Shown here piece by piece: positions 14,155-22,498 of a stretch of DNA of 41,124 nt (position 1 is its first letter; each line of letters begins with the position of its first letter). The translations under genes were made by a program, and so were the position numbers. Origin of the DNA: Candidatus Uhrbacteria bacterium (GTDB lineage: Bacteria; Patescibacteriota; Patescibacteriia; UBA9934); assembly GCA_903848275.1 (NCBI GenBank), contig CAINGB010000006.1, positions 1-41,124 of the forward strand, given 5' to 3'. The notes under the pieces were generated by a model. The model ran no database searches, was not told the DNA's origin, and saw only the letters and a list, made by a program, of their open reading frames with translations.

Positions 14155-15213
14155 ATGGCCAAAGATTACTACGCAACGCTGGGAGTGAATAAGTCTGCGA
14201 CGCAAGACGAGATTAAGAGCGCGTTCCGAAAGTTGGCGCATACTCATCACCCGGATAAGGGAGGTAAGGAAGAAAAGTTTAAGGAGATTAATGAGGCGTA
14301 CCAGGCGCTGGGTGATGCGGATAAGCGCAAGCAGTACGATCAGTTCGGTAGTGCAGCCTTTGATGGTAGCGGCGGCGGCAATCCGTTTGCTGGTGGTCAA
14401 GGTGGTTTCCAAGGTTTTGACCCAAGCATGTTCGGCGATTTGGGTAGCATGTTTGGTGATATGTTTGGTGGTGGGGGTGGTGGTGGCAGACAGAAAGGTC
14501 AAGACTTGGCGGTGCAGGTGACGCTGACTTTTAAGGAAGCAGTGTTCGGCGTCGAGAAAGAGATTACGCTCAATAAGAGTTTTAATTGTGAACGTTGCGG
14601 TGGCGTCGGCGCAGAACCGGCGACCAGTTTGAAGAAGTGTAGTACTTGTAACGGTCAGGGGCACGTCATTGGCCAGCAACGCACAGTGTTTGGCACGATT
14701 CAGACGCGCAATGTTTGTGCTACTTGTCATGGCCGTGGCGAATTGCCGGAGAAGCCGTGTACTGCTTGTGCTGGTAAAGGTGTGCAGCACGGCAAGAAGT
14801 CGGTCCGGGTAGAGATTCCAGCTGGCGTCGATAATGGTATGCAGATTAGAGTACGTGGTCAGGGTGAGGTGCTGGGCGCTGCTGGCGAGCCGGGCGATTT
14901 GTACTTGCAGGTAAGAGTGCAGTCTGATGCGCGGTTTGTGCGTGAAGGCGATAATATTTATGTGACGAGACTCGTCGGCTTCACACAGGCGGCTTTGGGT
15001 TGTGAAGTTGAGGTTGATACGGTGGACGGCAAGGTGAGTATGAAGATTCCGGCCGGGACGCAGTCGGGCGAAGAGTTGCGTTTGCGGGGCAAGGGCGTGC
15101 CACACGGCCGTGGTCGTGGTGATGAGATTGTGACCATTCAAGTAGTGACGCCGCGCAAGCTCGATAAAGAGCAACGGAAGCTACTCGAAGAATTGGCATT
15201 GAACGAGAAGTAA
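14155..15213 (+). CDS. dnaJ: Chaperone DnaJ (Hsp40)
   Basis: A 352-aa J-protein that delivers substrates to DnaK and triggers its ATPase. The J domain has HPD at residues 32-34; a Gly/Phe-rich linker follows (residues ~65-115); the cysteine-rich domain carries four CxxCxGxG-type repeats (ERCGGVG, STCNGQG, ATCHGRG, TACAGKG) around residues 143-210; the two C-terminal beta domains are complete. Length is near the usual 370. No SD; the leader contains the 24-nt repeat also present before dnaK. Confidence 0.96.
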   Translation: MAKDYYATLGVNKSATQDEIKSAFRKLAHTHHPDKGGKEEKFKEINEAYQALGDADKRKQYDQFGSAAFDGSGGGNPFAGGQGGFQGFDPSMFGDLGSMFGDMFGGGGGGGRQKGQDLAVQVTLTFKEAVFGVEKEITLNKSFNCERCGGVGAEPATSLKKCSTCNGQGHVIGQQRTVFGTIQTRNVCATCHGRGELPEKPCTACAGKGVQHGKKSVRVEIPAGVDNGMQIRVRGQGEVLGAAGEPGDLYLQVRVQSDARFVREGDNIYVTRLVGFTQAALGCEVEVDTVDGKVSMKIPAGTQSGEELRLRGKGVPHGRGRGDEIVTIQVVTPRKLDKEQRKLLEELALNEK

Positions 15214-15257
15214 TCTACCCCGCCACCCAGCTACTCAACCACCCAGCCCATTCATGC

Positions 15258-15263
15258 TATACT
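15258..15263 (+). promoter_or_regulatory. Extended -10 of the 161-aa membrane gene
   Basis: TGC-TATACT, 10 nt before the ATG at 15274; predicted leader is only a few nucleotides. Confidence 0.6.
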
Positions 15264-15273
15264 CTCTTCATCT

Positions 15274-15759
15274 ATGGAGGTATTGCATACATTGATTGCT
15301 GGCGTGCCGGTGGACGTCGGCGTGGTGGTGATTTTACTCGGCGTGACGTTGCTTTATAACTACACTATCGGCAAGTACCGCATCATCATGCTGCTCGTCG
15401 CTTTGTACTTGGCGGGTGCCGTTATCATGTTGGCGCCGGTACTTAAGATGTTGCAGACCTTGGTACCTATTCCGAGTCTGTGGTTGTCGCTTGGCTTGCT
15501 CGCTATTATGACGACGTTGACGACCTTCGTGTTGGCGCGCAGTACATTTTTTGATGACGTGTATAACCCGCACGGCTGGCGAATAGCTGTTTATTCGTTG
15601 CTGCAGGTGATTGTGGTGGTGGTGATTTTGGTAACGATGCTGCCGTTAGCGGTGACTGGAGACTTGTCGCCAAATTTTGCTCGGGTCTTTATGGATCCAA
15701 TAATCCGTTCTGTTTTAATCCTGTCACCATTGGTTGTGATGGCCCTGTTGCGTGGCTAG
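15274..15759 (+). CDS. Integral membrane protein of unknown function
   Basis: A 161-aa protein with about five hydrophobic segments: residues ~11-30, 37-55, 65-87, 105-127 and 140-158. No charged catalytic motif stands out. It has its own near-leaderless promoter. CPR genomes encode many such small membrane proteins; a CvpA-like fold came to mind because of size and layout, but no motif supports it. Confidence 0.72.
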   Translation: MEVLHTLIAGVPVDVGVVVILLGVTLLYNYTIGKYRIIMLLVALYLAGAVIMLAPVLKMLQTLVPIPSLWLSLGLLAIMTTLTTFVLARSTFFDDVYNPHGWRIAVYSLLQVIVVVVILVTMLPLAVTGDLSPNFARVFMDPIIRSVLILSPLVVMALLRG

Positions 15760-15836
15760 TGAATATTGTTTAGAGTGTAGTGAGCCTGAGCCTTGTAGGA
15801 GCGAGCGACTGTCGCCAGTCCTCATGACGACGCCAA

Positions 15837-15990
15837 GACCGGCCCGTGTCAATCTCTCCCGAGGTAACGTAGGGCTTTAAGAGAGTGACCGGTCGCCATT
15901 CCAAAATCTACTCAGTTAAGAAATGTGGCGGTCGTGTCTGCAGCTAGGAATGAGGGCTGGCGCAGTCGCGAGCGATTGCCTAGATTTCTT
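15837..15990. other. Non-coding stretch with inverted repeats before cysS
   Basis: The 279-nt gap between 15759 and 16039 has no good ORF. GACCGG (15837-15842) pairs with CCGGTC (15889-15894), with CTCTC (15854-15858) and GAGAG (15881-15885) inside. A second structure has right arm CCTAGATTTCTT (15979-15990), whose complement is split into AAGAAAT (15918-15924) and CTAGG (15944-15948). The first hairpin has CGGCCC and CCGAG at places similar to element A/B, but the match is weak. Confidence 0.5.
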
Positions 15991-16038
15991 CGCTGTACTC
16001 GTACAGACCGATAAGATAAACAGAAATTAAATGATATT

Positions 16039-17427
16039 ATGACCATGCCGATTTTCCTCCATAACACGTTGACTCGCTCCACGGATGAGTTTAAGCCGAT
16101 TATAGCTGGTAAAGCTGGATTGTACGTTTGTGGCCCCACGGTATATGGCCGAGCCCATGTAGGTAATTTGCGTTCCTGGCTGTTTGCTGACACTTTGCGT
16201 CGTGTTTTGCAGGCGAATGATTTTATTGTGACGGAAGTCATGAATATTACGGACGTTGGGCATTTGGTTGGTGATGGCGATGAGGGCGTGGACAAGCTCC
16301 AGATGGCGGCGGACAAGGTGAGCAAGACGGCTTGGGACATTGCGACTGAATTTACTAAGCTGTTCGTCGATGATATTAAAAAGGTCAACATCGAAACGCC
16401 GCATGTCATGCCAAAGGCGACAGATCATATTGCCGAGCAGATTGAGTTGATCAAGGTGATGGAGGCTAAAGGTTTTACTTACGCGATAAGTGATGGCATT
16501 TATTTCGACGCGGCTAAGTTGCCGGAGTACGGTCAGTTGTCACGACAGAAAAGTGAGGAAAAAGAAGAAGGTGCCCGCGTGGTCGTCAATGCAGAAAAGC
16601 GGAGTGCGAGTGACTTCGCCTTGTGGAAGTTCTCGCCTGAGGGTGAACAACGTCATATGGAGTGGGAGTCGCCCTGGGGCAAGGGTTTCCCGGGCTGGCA
16701 TTTAGAATGCTCGGCCATGAGTGAGAAATATTTGGGCGTACCGTTTGATATTCATACGGGTGGCGTCGACCATATTGCCGTGCACCATGAGAATGAAATT
16801 GCCCAGACGTTGGCGGCTCGTGGCGTGCTCGAGGCTAATTATTGGTTGCATAACGAGTTCATGTTGATTGATGGCGGTAAGATGAGTAAATCGCTTGGTA
16901 ATATTTATTCTTTGGACGACTTGGATTTGAAGAATATTTCACCTATTGGCTTCCGTTATTTTGTGCTCGGTGCACATTACCGGACGCAACTAAACTTTAC
17001 CTGGGAAGGCGTTAAAGCAGCTCAGAATGCGCTGAACAATTTGGTCGACATGGCTCGTGACTGGCAGAAGCCGAGTGTTGTCGACGAGGTGACGATGGGC
17101 AAGTTCATGCTAGCTGTGAATAACGACCTCGACACACCAGCCGCGCTCGCCGTGCTGTGGAATTTTGTGAATGACGGTGCGATTAGCTCGGATGTGAAAG
17201 CGGCAACGGTGCTTAAGATGGATGAGGTGCTCGGCTTGGCGTTAGAGGATGTGATTGCTCGACCATTGCGAATTAGTGAGGCAGCTCAGAAGTTGCTGGA
17301 TGAACGTGAGGTGGCGAGAATCGCGAAGGATTGGGAGCGCTCTGATTTGTTGCGCGATGAGTTGTTTGGGCTAGGTTATGCGGTTGAGGATAAGCCAACT
17401 GGACAGCATTTAAGGGAGCGTCGATAA
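16039..17427 (+). CDS. cysS: Cysteinyl-tRNA synthetase
   Basis: A 462-aa class I aminoacyl-tRNA synthetase charging tRNA-Cys. CGPTVYGRAHVGN (residues 31-43) includes the first zinc Cys and the HIGH signature as HVGN; the other zinc ligands fit WHLECSAMS and the HHENE motif; KMSKS lies at about 282-286. Length matches bacterial CysRS. Start at 16039 (MTM) or 16045; no SD is present and an AT-rich GATATT lies directly upstream. Confidence 0.96.
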   Translation: MTMPIFLHNTLTRSTDEFKPIIAGKAGLYVCGPTVYGRAHVGNLRSWLFADTLRRVLQANDFIVTEVMNITDVGHLVGDGDEGVDKLQMAADKVSKTAWDIATEFTKLFVDDIKKVNIETPHVMPKATDHIAEQIELIKVMEAKGFTYAISDGIYFDAAKLPEYGQLSRQKSEEKEEGARVVVNAEKRSASDFALWKFSPEGEQRHMEWESPWGKGFPGWHLECSAMSEKYLGVPFDIHTGGVDHIAVHHENEIAQTLAARGVLEANYWLHNEFMLIDGGKMSKSLGNIYSLDDLDLKNISPIGFRYFVLGAHYRTQLNFTWEGVKAAQNALNNLVDMARDWQKPSVVDEVTMGKFMLAVNNDLDTPAALAVLWNFVNDGAISSDVKAATVLKMDEVLGLALEDVIARPLRISEAAQKLLDEREVARIAKDWERSDLLRDELFGLGYAVEDKPTGQHLRERR

Positions 17428-17432
17428 CGTGG

Positions 17433-17438
17433 TATAAT
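17433..17438 (+). promoter_or_regulatory. -10 box giving a leaderless start
   Basis: TATAAT with 6 nt between it and the ATG at 17445, so transcription would begin at or next to the start codon. Confidence 0.7.
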
Positions 17439-17444
17439 GTCGCC

Positions 17445-17957
17445 ATGAGCGATGAAGTCACCGAAAAGTTAAGTGTCGATATGTTGAACCCGGAAACTCC
17501 GGGTAATGTTGAGGTTCAAGAAACGCAGCAGGAGGAACTCGGCCAAGAAAGTGGCGAGCAAATGCAGACTGAAGAAGCGCCAGTAGCAGAACAGGCTCCG
17601 AGTGCTCAACCGTTGTCACCAGTAGTCGTTGATCGGCCGATTGTGCCGCCACAGGACGAAATTCTTAAAGGTGTCGAGGATATTCTAGCTAAAGGCATTG
17701 CTGATCTTTATAGAGATTTAGCTCCCGAGAAAAAGCCGGCTTTTCGGGCCAAGGGTGAGGAAGTGGCGCAGAAGATTCGTAACATGATTGCTAAGGGCAA
17801 GGTGAAGGTTCATGCCGTACTGAAACTTATTAAAGATTGGCTGCATTCAATTCCGGGTATTAATCGTTTCTTCCTCGAACAAGAGGCCAAGATTAAGACA
17901 GATCTTATTATCGCTTTTGGGGAGAGCAAATCTCACCACGGCATGAACGCTATTTAA
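17445..17957 (+). CDS. Hypothetical partner of the TraG-like ATPase
   Basis: A 170-aa protein. Residues 1-70 are acidic and rich in Glu, Gln and Pro, probably disordered; residues ~72-170 are helical and basic (DEILKGVEDILAKGIADLY, then KVKVHAVLKLIKDWLHSIPG). No membrane segment. Its stop overlaps the region of the next gene's start, so the two are one transcription unit. I cannot name a family; location suggests an accessory to the ATPase. Confidence 0.75.
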   Translation: MSDEVTEKLSVDMLNPETPGNVEVQETQQEELGQESGEQMQTEEAPVAEQAPSAQPLSPVVVDRPIVPPQDEILKGVEDILAKGIADLYRDLAPEKKPAFRAKGEEVAQKIRNMIAKGKVKVHAVLKLIKDWLHSIPGINRFFLEQEAKIKTDLIIAFGESKSHHGMNAI

Positions 17958-17958
17958 T

Positions 17959-20505
17959 GTGTTTCCAGGCTTATTTCTCATTGCGGGTGACATAGCTGCT
18001 ACGCCGTATGCCACGAGCAGTAGCTTGTCCATGTGGCCAAGATTGATAATCGTGGCGGTGGTGATTGGCGGAATAATCGGCGGCGTCTTTTTGCTCCGTT
18101 ATAAGATGCATCGCAAGTTCCGTCAGCGTGGTGGGGAGCATGCCAACGTTACTTTGCTGGTAACCATCCCACGATACCGTAACCAGGAAGAAGCCAAAGG
18201 TAATGAATCGGCGCAGGTTATTAAAGAGTCGATTGCGATTGCGGAGACTTTTTTTGCGGCGATTGGTGGCCTTAAACCGCACCATGGTTTTGGTATTCAT
18301 GCTTGGTTGGCGGGACGACCAGATTCCATTGCTTTGGAAATTGTGGCTCACCAGAAGCTGGTGTCTTTCTATATCAATGTGCCGCGTAACATGCTGGAAT
18401 TTGTGCAGCAACAGCTGCATGCCCAGTATAGCGATGCCAGCTTGAAGGAAGTTGAAGATTATAATATTTTCGCGACGACTGGTGTGGTGCTGGGTGGTTA
18501 TTTGGAGTTGAAGCGTGAAGGAGTATTTCCTTTGAAAACCTATAAAGAGATCGATTCGGATCCCTTGAACTCTATAACGAATGCTTTATCCAAAGTAGAG
18601 GATGGGGATGGTTTGGTGGTGCAATATATTGTTCGCCCGGTGCATCATAAGTGGCGCGAATTGGGTGCCCGTATTGTGAAGAACATGCATAATGGCATGA
18701 CCCTGGAGGAAGCAATTAAGGGCAAGCACATTGGCAACTGGATTGCTAGCAAAGAAGATATTGAGAAGCAGAAGGCCGAGCACCGTGAGCGCAAGTTGTC
18801 GCAGACGGAAACTAAGATGATTGAGGGTATTGGTAACAAGATCACTAAAGCTGGCATGGAGGTGAATATTCGGATTATTTCTTCGGCCAAGTCGGCGGAT
18901 GTGGCTTTGGCTAACTTGAATAACGCCTTGCAGGCTTTTGGCCAGTATAACATTTATGAGTACGGCAATTCGTTGCAGAAGGTTTTGCCGCTCCGTAAAA
19001 AGCGCCTAGTTGAACATTTTATTTATCGTACTTTTGCTGAACATCAGAGCCTGGTATTGAATACGGAGGAGATGGCTTCCTTGTGGCATTTGCCATTGCC
19101 AAGCACGGATACGCCGAATATTTTATGGATGATGGCTCGGGTGGCTCCAGCACCAACTAACACACCAACTGAGGGTTTGCGTTTGGGCACTAACACCTAC
19201 CGTGGTATTACCAAGCCTGTTTACATTAAGGACGGTGACAGGCGTCGCCACATGTATATTATTGGTAAGACTGGTTCTGGTAAATCTGAATTTATTAAGA
19301 ATCTTGTCATTCAAGATATTATTGCTGGCAAGGGTGTGGGTGTGATCGATCCGCATGGTGACTTGGCGGATGGTATCATGGAGCTCATTCCTAAGGAGCG
19401 TTACGATGACGTCATTTATTTCAACCCGAGTGATACCGAGCGGCCGATGGGCTTAAACATGTTGGAGGCACCGAACGAGGATATGCGCGACTTTGCGGTG
19501 CAGGAAATGATCAGTATTTTTTACATGCTGTTCCCGCCGGAAATGATCGGCCCAATGTTTGAGCACAGCATGCGTAACTTCATGTTGACGTTGATGGCTG
19601 ACCCAACTCACCCTGGTACCATTGCGGAAATTCCGCGGATGATTGCGGATGATGCTTTCCAAAAGGAATGGATTGCTCGTGTTAAGGACCCGGTTGTGCG
19701 AAGTTTCTGGGAGGACGAACAGGCCAAAACCAGCGACTACCACAAGAGTGAAACCATGGGCTATTTGGTGAGTAAGGTCGGTCGCTTTGTGGAAAACGAG
19801 ATGATGCGTAATATTATTGGTCAAAGTAAGTCGGCCTTTAACTTCCGCGAGATCATGGATGAGGGCAAGATTTTGCTAGTTAACTTGAGTAAGGGTAAGA
19901 CGGGCGAAGTCAATGCATCGCTCCTCGGCCTCATCATCGTCGCTAAGTTGCAGATGGCGGCTTTCGCCCGGGCTGATATGGAAGAGAGTAAGCGTAAGGA
20001 TTTTTATCTCTACGTCGACGAATTCCAAAACTTCGTGACACCAAGTATTGCCACTATTTTGTCTGAGGCACGTAAGTATCGCTTGAACTTGGTGATGGCG
20101 CACCAGTACATGGGTCAGTTGGTGAAGGACGGCAAGAGTGAAATTAGGGACGCGGTGCTGGGTAACGTTGGTAGTATGTTTGTGTCCCGCGTCGGCCCTG
20201 ATGACACTGAGGTACTCGAAAAAGTGTTTGAGCCAACGTTCTCGGCTTACGACCTCATGAACAACGAGGCTTTGACTTGGAACTGTAAAATCATTATCGA
20301 CAACGCACAAGGCAAACCATTTACGCTTCGCGTCGACAATAAACAGGAAGGTAAGCCAAAAGTCGGTCAGGCGTTGCGCGAGATTTCACGTTTGTTGTAT
20401 GGCCGTGATAAGAAGATTGTGGAGCGCGAAATTGCCCTTCGTTCTGGCGTCGGCGTGCCAAAACAGGTGCAACCAGTTGTCCCCATTCCACCGGTTGGCC
20501 TCTAG
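17959..20505 (+). CDS. TraG/VirD4-like (DUF87-type) membrane-anchored ATPase
   Basis: An 848-aa protein with one hydrophobic segment near residues 26-48 (RLIIVAVVIGGIIGGVFLL), a ~350-aa N-terminal domain, and a P-loop ATPase domain. Walker A is GKTGSGKSE at about 436-444; Walker B is YVDEFQNF near 684-691. The signature fits the VirD4/TraG and HerA/FtsK group, which pump DNA or couple substrates to type IV secretion. No other secretion gene is nearby; single copies like this are usual in Patescibacteria. The start is GTG at 17959, 1 nt after the previous stop; a later Met (MWPRLI) is an alternative. Confidence 0.85.
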   Translation: MFPGLFLIAGDIAATPYATSSSLSMWPRLIIVAVVIGGIIGGVFLLRYKMHRKFRQRGGEHANVTLLVTIPRYRNQEEAKGNESAQVIKESIAIAETFFAAIGGLKPHHGFGIHAWLAGRPDSIALEIVAHQKLVSFYINVPRNMLEFVQQQLHAQYSDASLKEVEDYNIFATTGVVLGGYLELKREGVFPLKTYKEIDSDPLNSITNALSKVEDGDGLVVQYIVRPVHHKWRELGARIVKNMHNGMTLEEAIKGKHIGNWIASKEDIEKQKAEHRERKLSQTETKMIEGIGNKITKAGMEVNIRIISSAKSADVALANLNNALQAFGQYNIYEYGNSLQKVLPLRKKRLVEHFIYRTFAEHQSLVLNTEEMASLWHLPLPSTDTPNILWMMARVAPAPTNTPTEGLRLGTNTYRGITKPVYIKDGDRRRHMYIIGKTGSGKSEFIKNLVIQDIIAGKGVGVIDPHGDLADGIMELIPKERYDDVIYFNPSDTERPMGLNMLEAPNEDMRDFAVQEMISIFYMLFPPEMIGPMFEHSMRNFMLTLMADPTHPGTIAEIPRMIADDAFQKEWIARVKDPVVRSFWEDEQAKTSDYHKSETMGYLVSKVGRFVENEMMRNIIGQSKSAFNFREIMDEGKILLVNLSKGKTGEVNASLLGLIIVAKLQMAAFARADMEESKRKDFYLYVDEFQNFVTPSIATILSEARKYRLNLVMAHQYMGQLVKDGKSEIRDAVLGNVGSMFVSRVGPDDTEVLEKVFEPTFSAYDLMNNEALTWNCKIIIDNAQGKPFTLRVDNKQEGKPKVGQALREISRLLYGRDKKIVEREIALRSGVGVPKQVQPVVPIPPVGL

Positions 20506-20517
20506 CTAAAATTGCGG

Positions 20518-20523
20518 TAGGAT
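20518..20523 (+). promoter_or_regulatory. Possible -10 box of dnaX
   Basis: TAGGAT with 8 nt before the ATG at 20532. An AGGGG lies between, but only 3 nt from the ATG, too close for a normal SD. Confidence 0.4.
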
Positions 20524-20531
20524 AGGGGCCT

Positions 20532-22109
20532 ATGGCAGAGACACTTTACCGTAAATATCGCCCGGCTCAGTTCGCCGACGTGGCTGAACAGGAACACGTT
20601 GTTAAGACAATCCAGAATCAAATAGCCAGCGGGACATTGGCTCATGCCTACCTATTCTCTGGTCCACGCGGTATTGGCAAAACGACGATTGCTAGGTTAC
20701 TCGCCAAGGCGGTTAATTGTCTCAACCGAAAAGTAGGAGAGAGTGAACCTTGTGGTACTTGTGACCATTGTTTAGCATTTGCGGAAGGGCGATTTTTGGA
20801 TACGGTGGAGATTGATGCGGCGAGTAATACTGGCGTCGACAACGTGCGCGAGAATGTGATTGAGAATGTGCGCTTTGTGCCGCAACAAGGTAAGTACAAG
20901 GTCTTTATCATCGATGAAGTTCACATGCTTTCGACGTCGGCCTTTAATGCGTTATTGAAGACGTTGGAAGAACCGCCAGCACACGTTATTTTCATTTTAG
21001 CGACGACTGAATTGCACAAAATTCCCGCCACGATTATAAGCCGTTGTCAGCGTTTTGATTTTCACAAAATTGCGGCGCCAGAGATGATTGTCCGTTTGTC
21101 AGCGATTACTAAGAAAGAAGGTATTGAGATTGACGAGGAAGTATTGCGGGTGATTGCTAAAATTTCTGAGGGTTGTTTGCGTGATGCGGAGAGTTTGCTC
21201 GGCCAGGTGTTGTCGCTTGGTGACAAGAAAATAACGGTAGCGTTGGCGGCGTCTATTTTGCCGGTGACGACGATTGAGTTGGTGCGTGAATTGATCACAG
21301 CGATTGAGCAGAAGGAGGTGAAAGCGGCGCTCGATAAGATCAGTGCGTTTGTGGCTGATGGTGGATCCGTTAAGCATTTAAACGATGAGTTGATTGAAGA
21401 GATTAGAGACGATTTAATGAGCTCGGTAGGCGGGAAGAAAGCGACGTTTGAAGCCGTGGTTTCTCGCCGTTTGCTTGATTTGCTGTTGACGGCACGGGGT
21501 AGGCATTCACTCGCGACTTTGCCACAGTTGCCGCTCGAGTTAGCGTTAGTCGAGTTTGTGTTAGGGGATGAGATGTTAGGGCGGGGGACGGTGACCCCGC
21601 CTATTGTTGCGCCATCAATTACGCCAGTTGTGATATCGATGCAATCGAGGGCTGTAGCTGGTAATATTGGGAGTTTAGTTTCTCCGCGACCAGTTGCTGT
21701 CGAAAAAGTAATAGGCGGGGTCACCGCCCCCCGCCAGAACGAGCCGATATCCAATACGACCGATAACATTGATGGCGCAGCACCGATTACTTTTACGCTC
21801 GCCGAGATTCAAGATAAGTGGGAACGTTGCTGCGACTATGTGGCGGACCGGAATATTGCCTTGCCCATGGGTTTGCGGACGGGTAAGCCGAGTGCGATTA
21901 ATGGCGCAAAGTTGACGATTACTTTCCCGTACGCTTTTCATGCCGATGCACTAAAGGACGGCAAGAACTTGCGCTTGCTGGAAGATGCGATTGCCAGCGT
22001 GATGATGCAGCGGCCGATGATTGTGACGGAAGTGGTGTCGATTCCAGATAAAGAAGAGGAAACGGTGGCGATGTTTACGGATGCTTTTGGCGGAGTTGTC
22101 GTAGAATAA
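20532..22109 (+). CDS. dnaX: DNA polymerase III subunit gamma/tau
   Basis: A 525-aa clamp-loader ATPase. Walker A GPRGIGKT lies at residues 44-51, zinc-binding cysteines at C74, C77 and C80 (CGTCDHC), the DEVHML Walker B near 130, and the sensor region ISRCQRFDF near 170. Domain III ends around residue 345. A low-complexity Thr/Pro/Val linker (~345-410) contains two copies of a 25-nt palindromic element in opposite orientation (codons 350-358 and 393-401). The last ~110 residues are a C-terminal domain. Confidence 0.94.
   Translation: MAETLYRKYRPAQFADVAEQEHVVKTIQNQIASGTLAHAYLFSGPRGIGKTTIARLLAKAVNCLNRKVGESEPCGTCDHCLAFAEGRFLDTVEIDAASNTGVDNVRENVIENVRFVPQQGKYKVFIIDEVHMLSTSAFNALLKTLEEPPAHVIFILATTELHKIPATIISRCQRFDFHKIAAPEMIVRLSAITKKEGIEIDEEVLRVIAKISEGCLRDAESLLGQVLSLGDKKITVALAASILPVTTIELVRELITAIEQKEVKAALDKISAFVADGGSVKHLNDELIEEIRDDLMSSVGGKKATFEAVVSRRLLDLLLTARGRHSLATLPQLPLELALVEFVLGDEMLGRGTVTPPIVAPSITPVVISMQSRAVAGNIGSLVSPRPVAVEKVIGGVTAPRQNEPISNTTDNIDGAAPITFTLAEIQDKWERCCDYVADRNIALPMGLRTGKPSAINGAKLTITFPYAFHADALKDGKNLRLLEDAIASVMMQRPMIVTEVVSIPDKEEETVAMFTDAFGGVVVE
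21581..21605 (-). repeat. 25-nt palindromic element, copy 2 (inside dnaX)
   Basis: Exact reverse complement of 12832-12856. It is read in frame and encodes about RGTVTPPI of the DnaX linker. Confidence 0.88.
21710..21734 (+). repeat. 25-nt palindromic element, copy 3 (inside dnaX)
   Basis: 24 of 25 positions match 12832-12856, same orientation; encodes about VIGGVTAPR. Together with copy 2 it forms a 25-bp inverted repeat with a 104-nt loop within the dnaX message. Confidence 0.88.
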
Positions 22110-22146
22110 GTGAATACCCCTGGGATATAAACCAGGGGTATTCACT
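22109..22146. terminator. Bidirectional terminator between dnaX and the rib genes
   Basis: A perfect 15-bp stem (AGTGAATACCCCTGG with its complement) around an 8-nt loop; TATTTT follows on the plus strand and TTATT on the minus strand. It serves both convergent units. Confidence 0.85.
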
Positions 22147-22498
22147 ATTTTAGGCCGAGGAGGGATTTAGCTTTTTCCACGTCGGCTAAGATTTTTGCGC
22201 GTAACACGTCGACGTTAGATTCGTTGATCATCTCACTGACTTTGTCACCGATTTCGACGTTCAGTGTTTGGGCGGTGAGACAGAGTGTCATGTTGAGAAT
22301 GTGAACCTCGAACTTATCTGCTCCATCGGCGCCGTAACAGATGATGGAGGGGTAGGCGGTGCCTTGCCAGCTGGTGCGACCGAGGTAAACACCAGAGGCT
22401 AGGGTGATTGGTTGCTCGAGCTTGAGGTTGGCGGTAGGGACACCAAAAATGGTACCAGCAATGCCGAGGCCAGGAACAACCATGCCGCGCACTATCAT
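22145..22498 (-). CDS. Stand-alone riboflavin kinase domain (RibF C-terminal type)
   Basis: A 117-aa protein corresponding only to the flavokinase half of bifunctional RibF, which phosphorylates riboflavin to FMN. It has the GxxxxGLGIAGTIFGVPTANL entry with the PTAN motif that binds nucleotide and Mg, LASGVYLG, and the HILNM segment at the place of the usual HLLDF. The FAD synthetase (nucleotidyltransferase) half is absent. It overlaps ribH by 4 nt (ATGA) on the minus strand, so the two are coupled. Whether the H-I-L-N replacement affects the catalytic region cannot be told by eye. Confidence 0.8.
   Translation of the reverse strand: MIVRGMVVPGLGIAGTIFGVPTANLKLEQPITLASGVYLGRTSWQGTAYPSIICYGADGADKFEVHILNMTLCLTAQTLNVEIGDKVSEMINESNVDVLRAKILADVEKAKSLLGLK

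Noticed and set aside
14128-15174. Long minus-strand ORF opposite dnaJ (348 codons).
   Set aside because: Frame shadow of dnaJ, low-complexity Thr/Arg/His product, no start signals.
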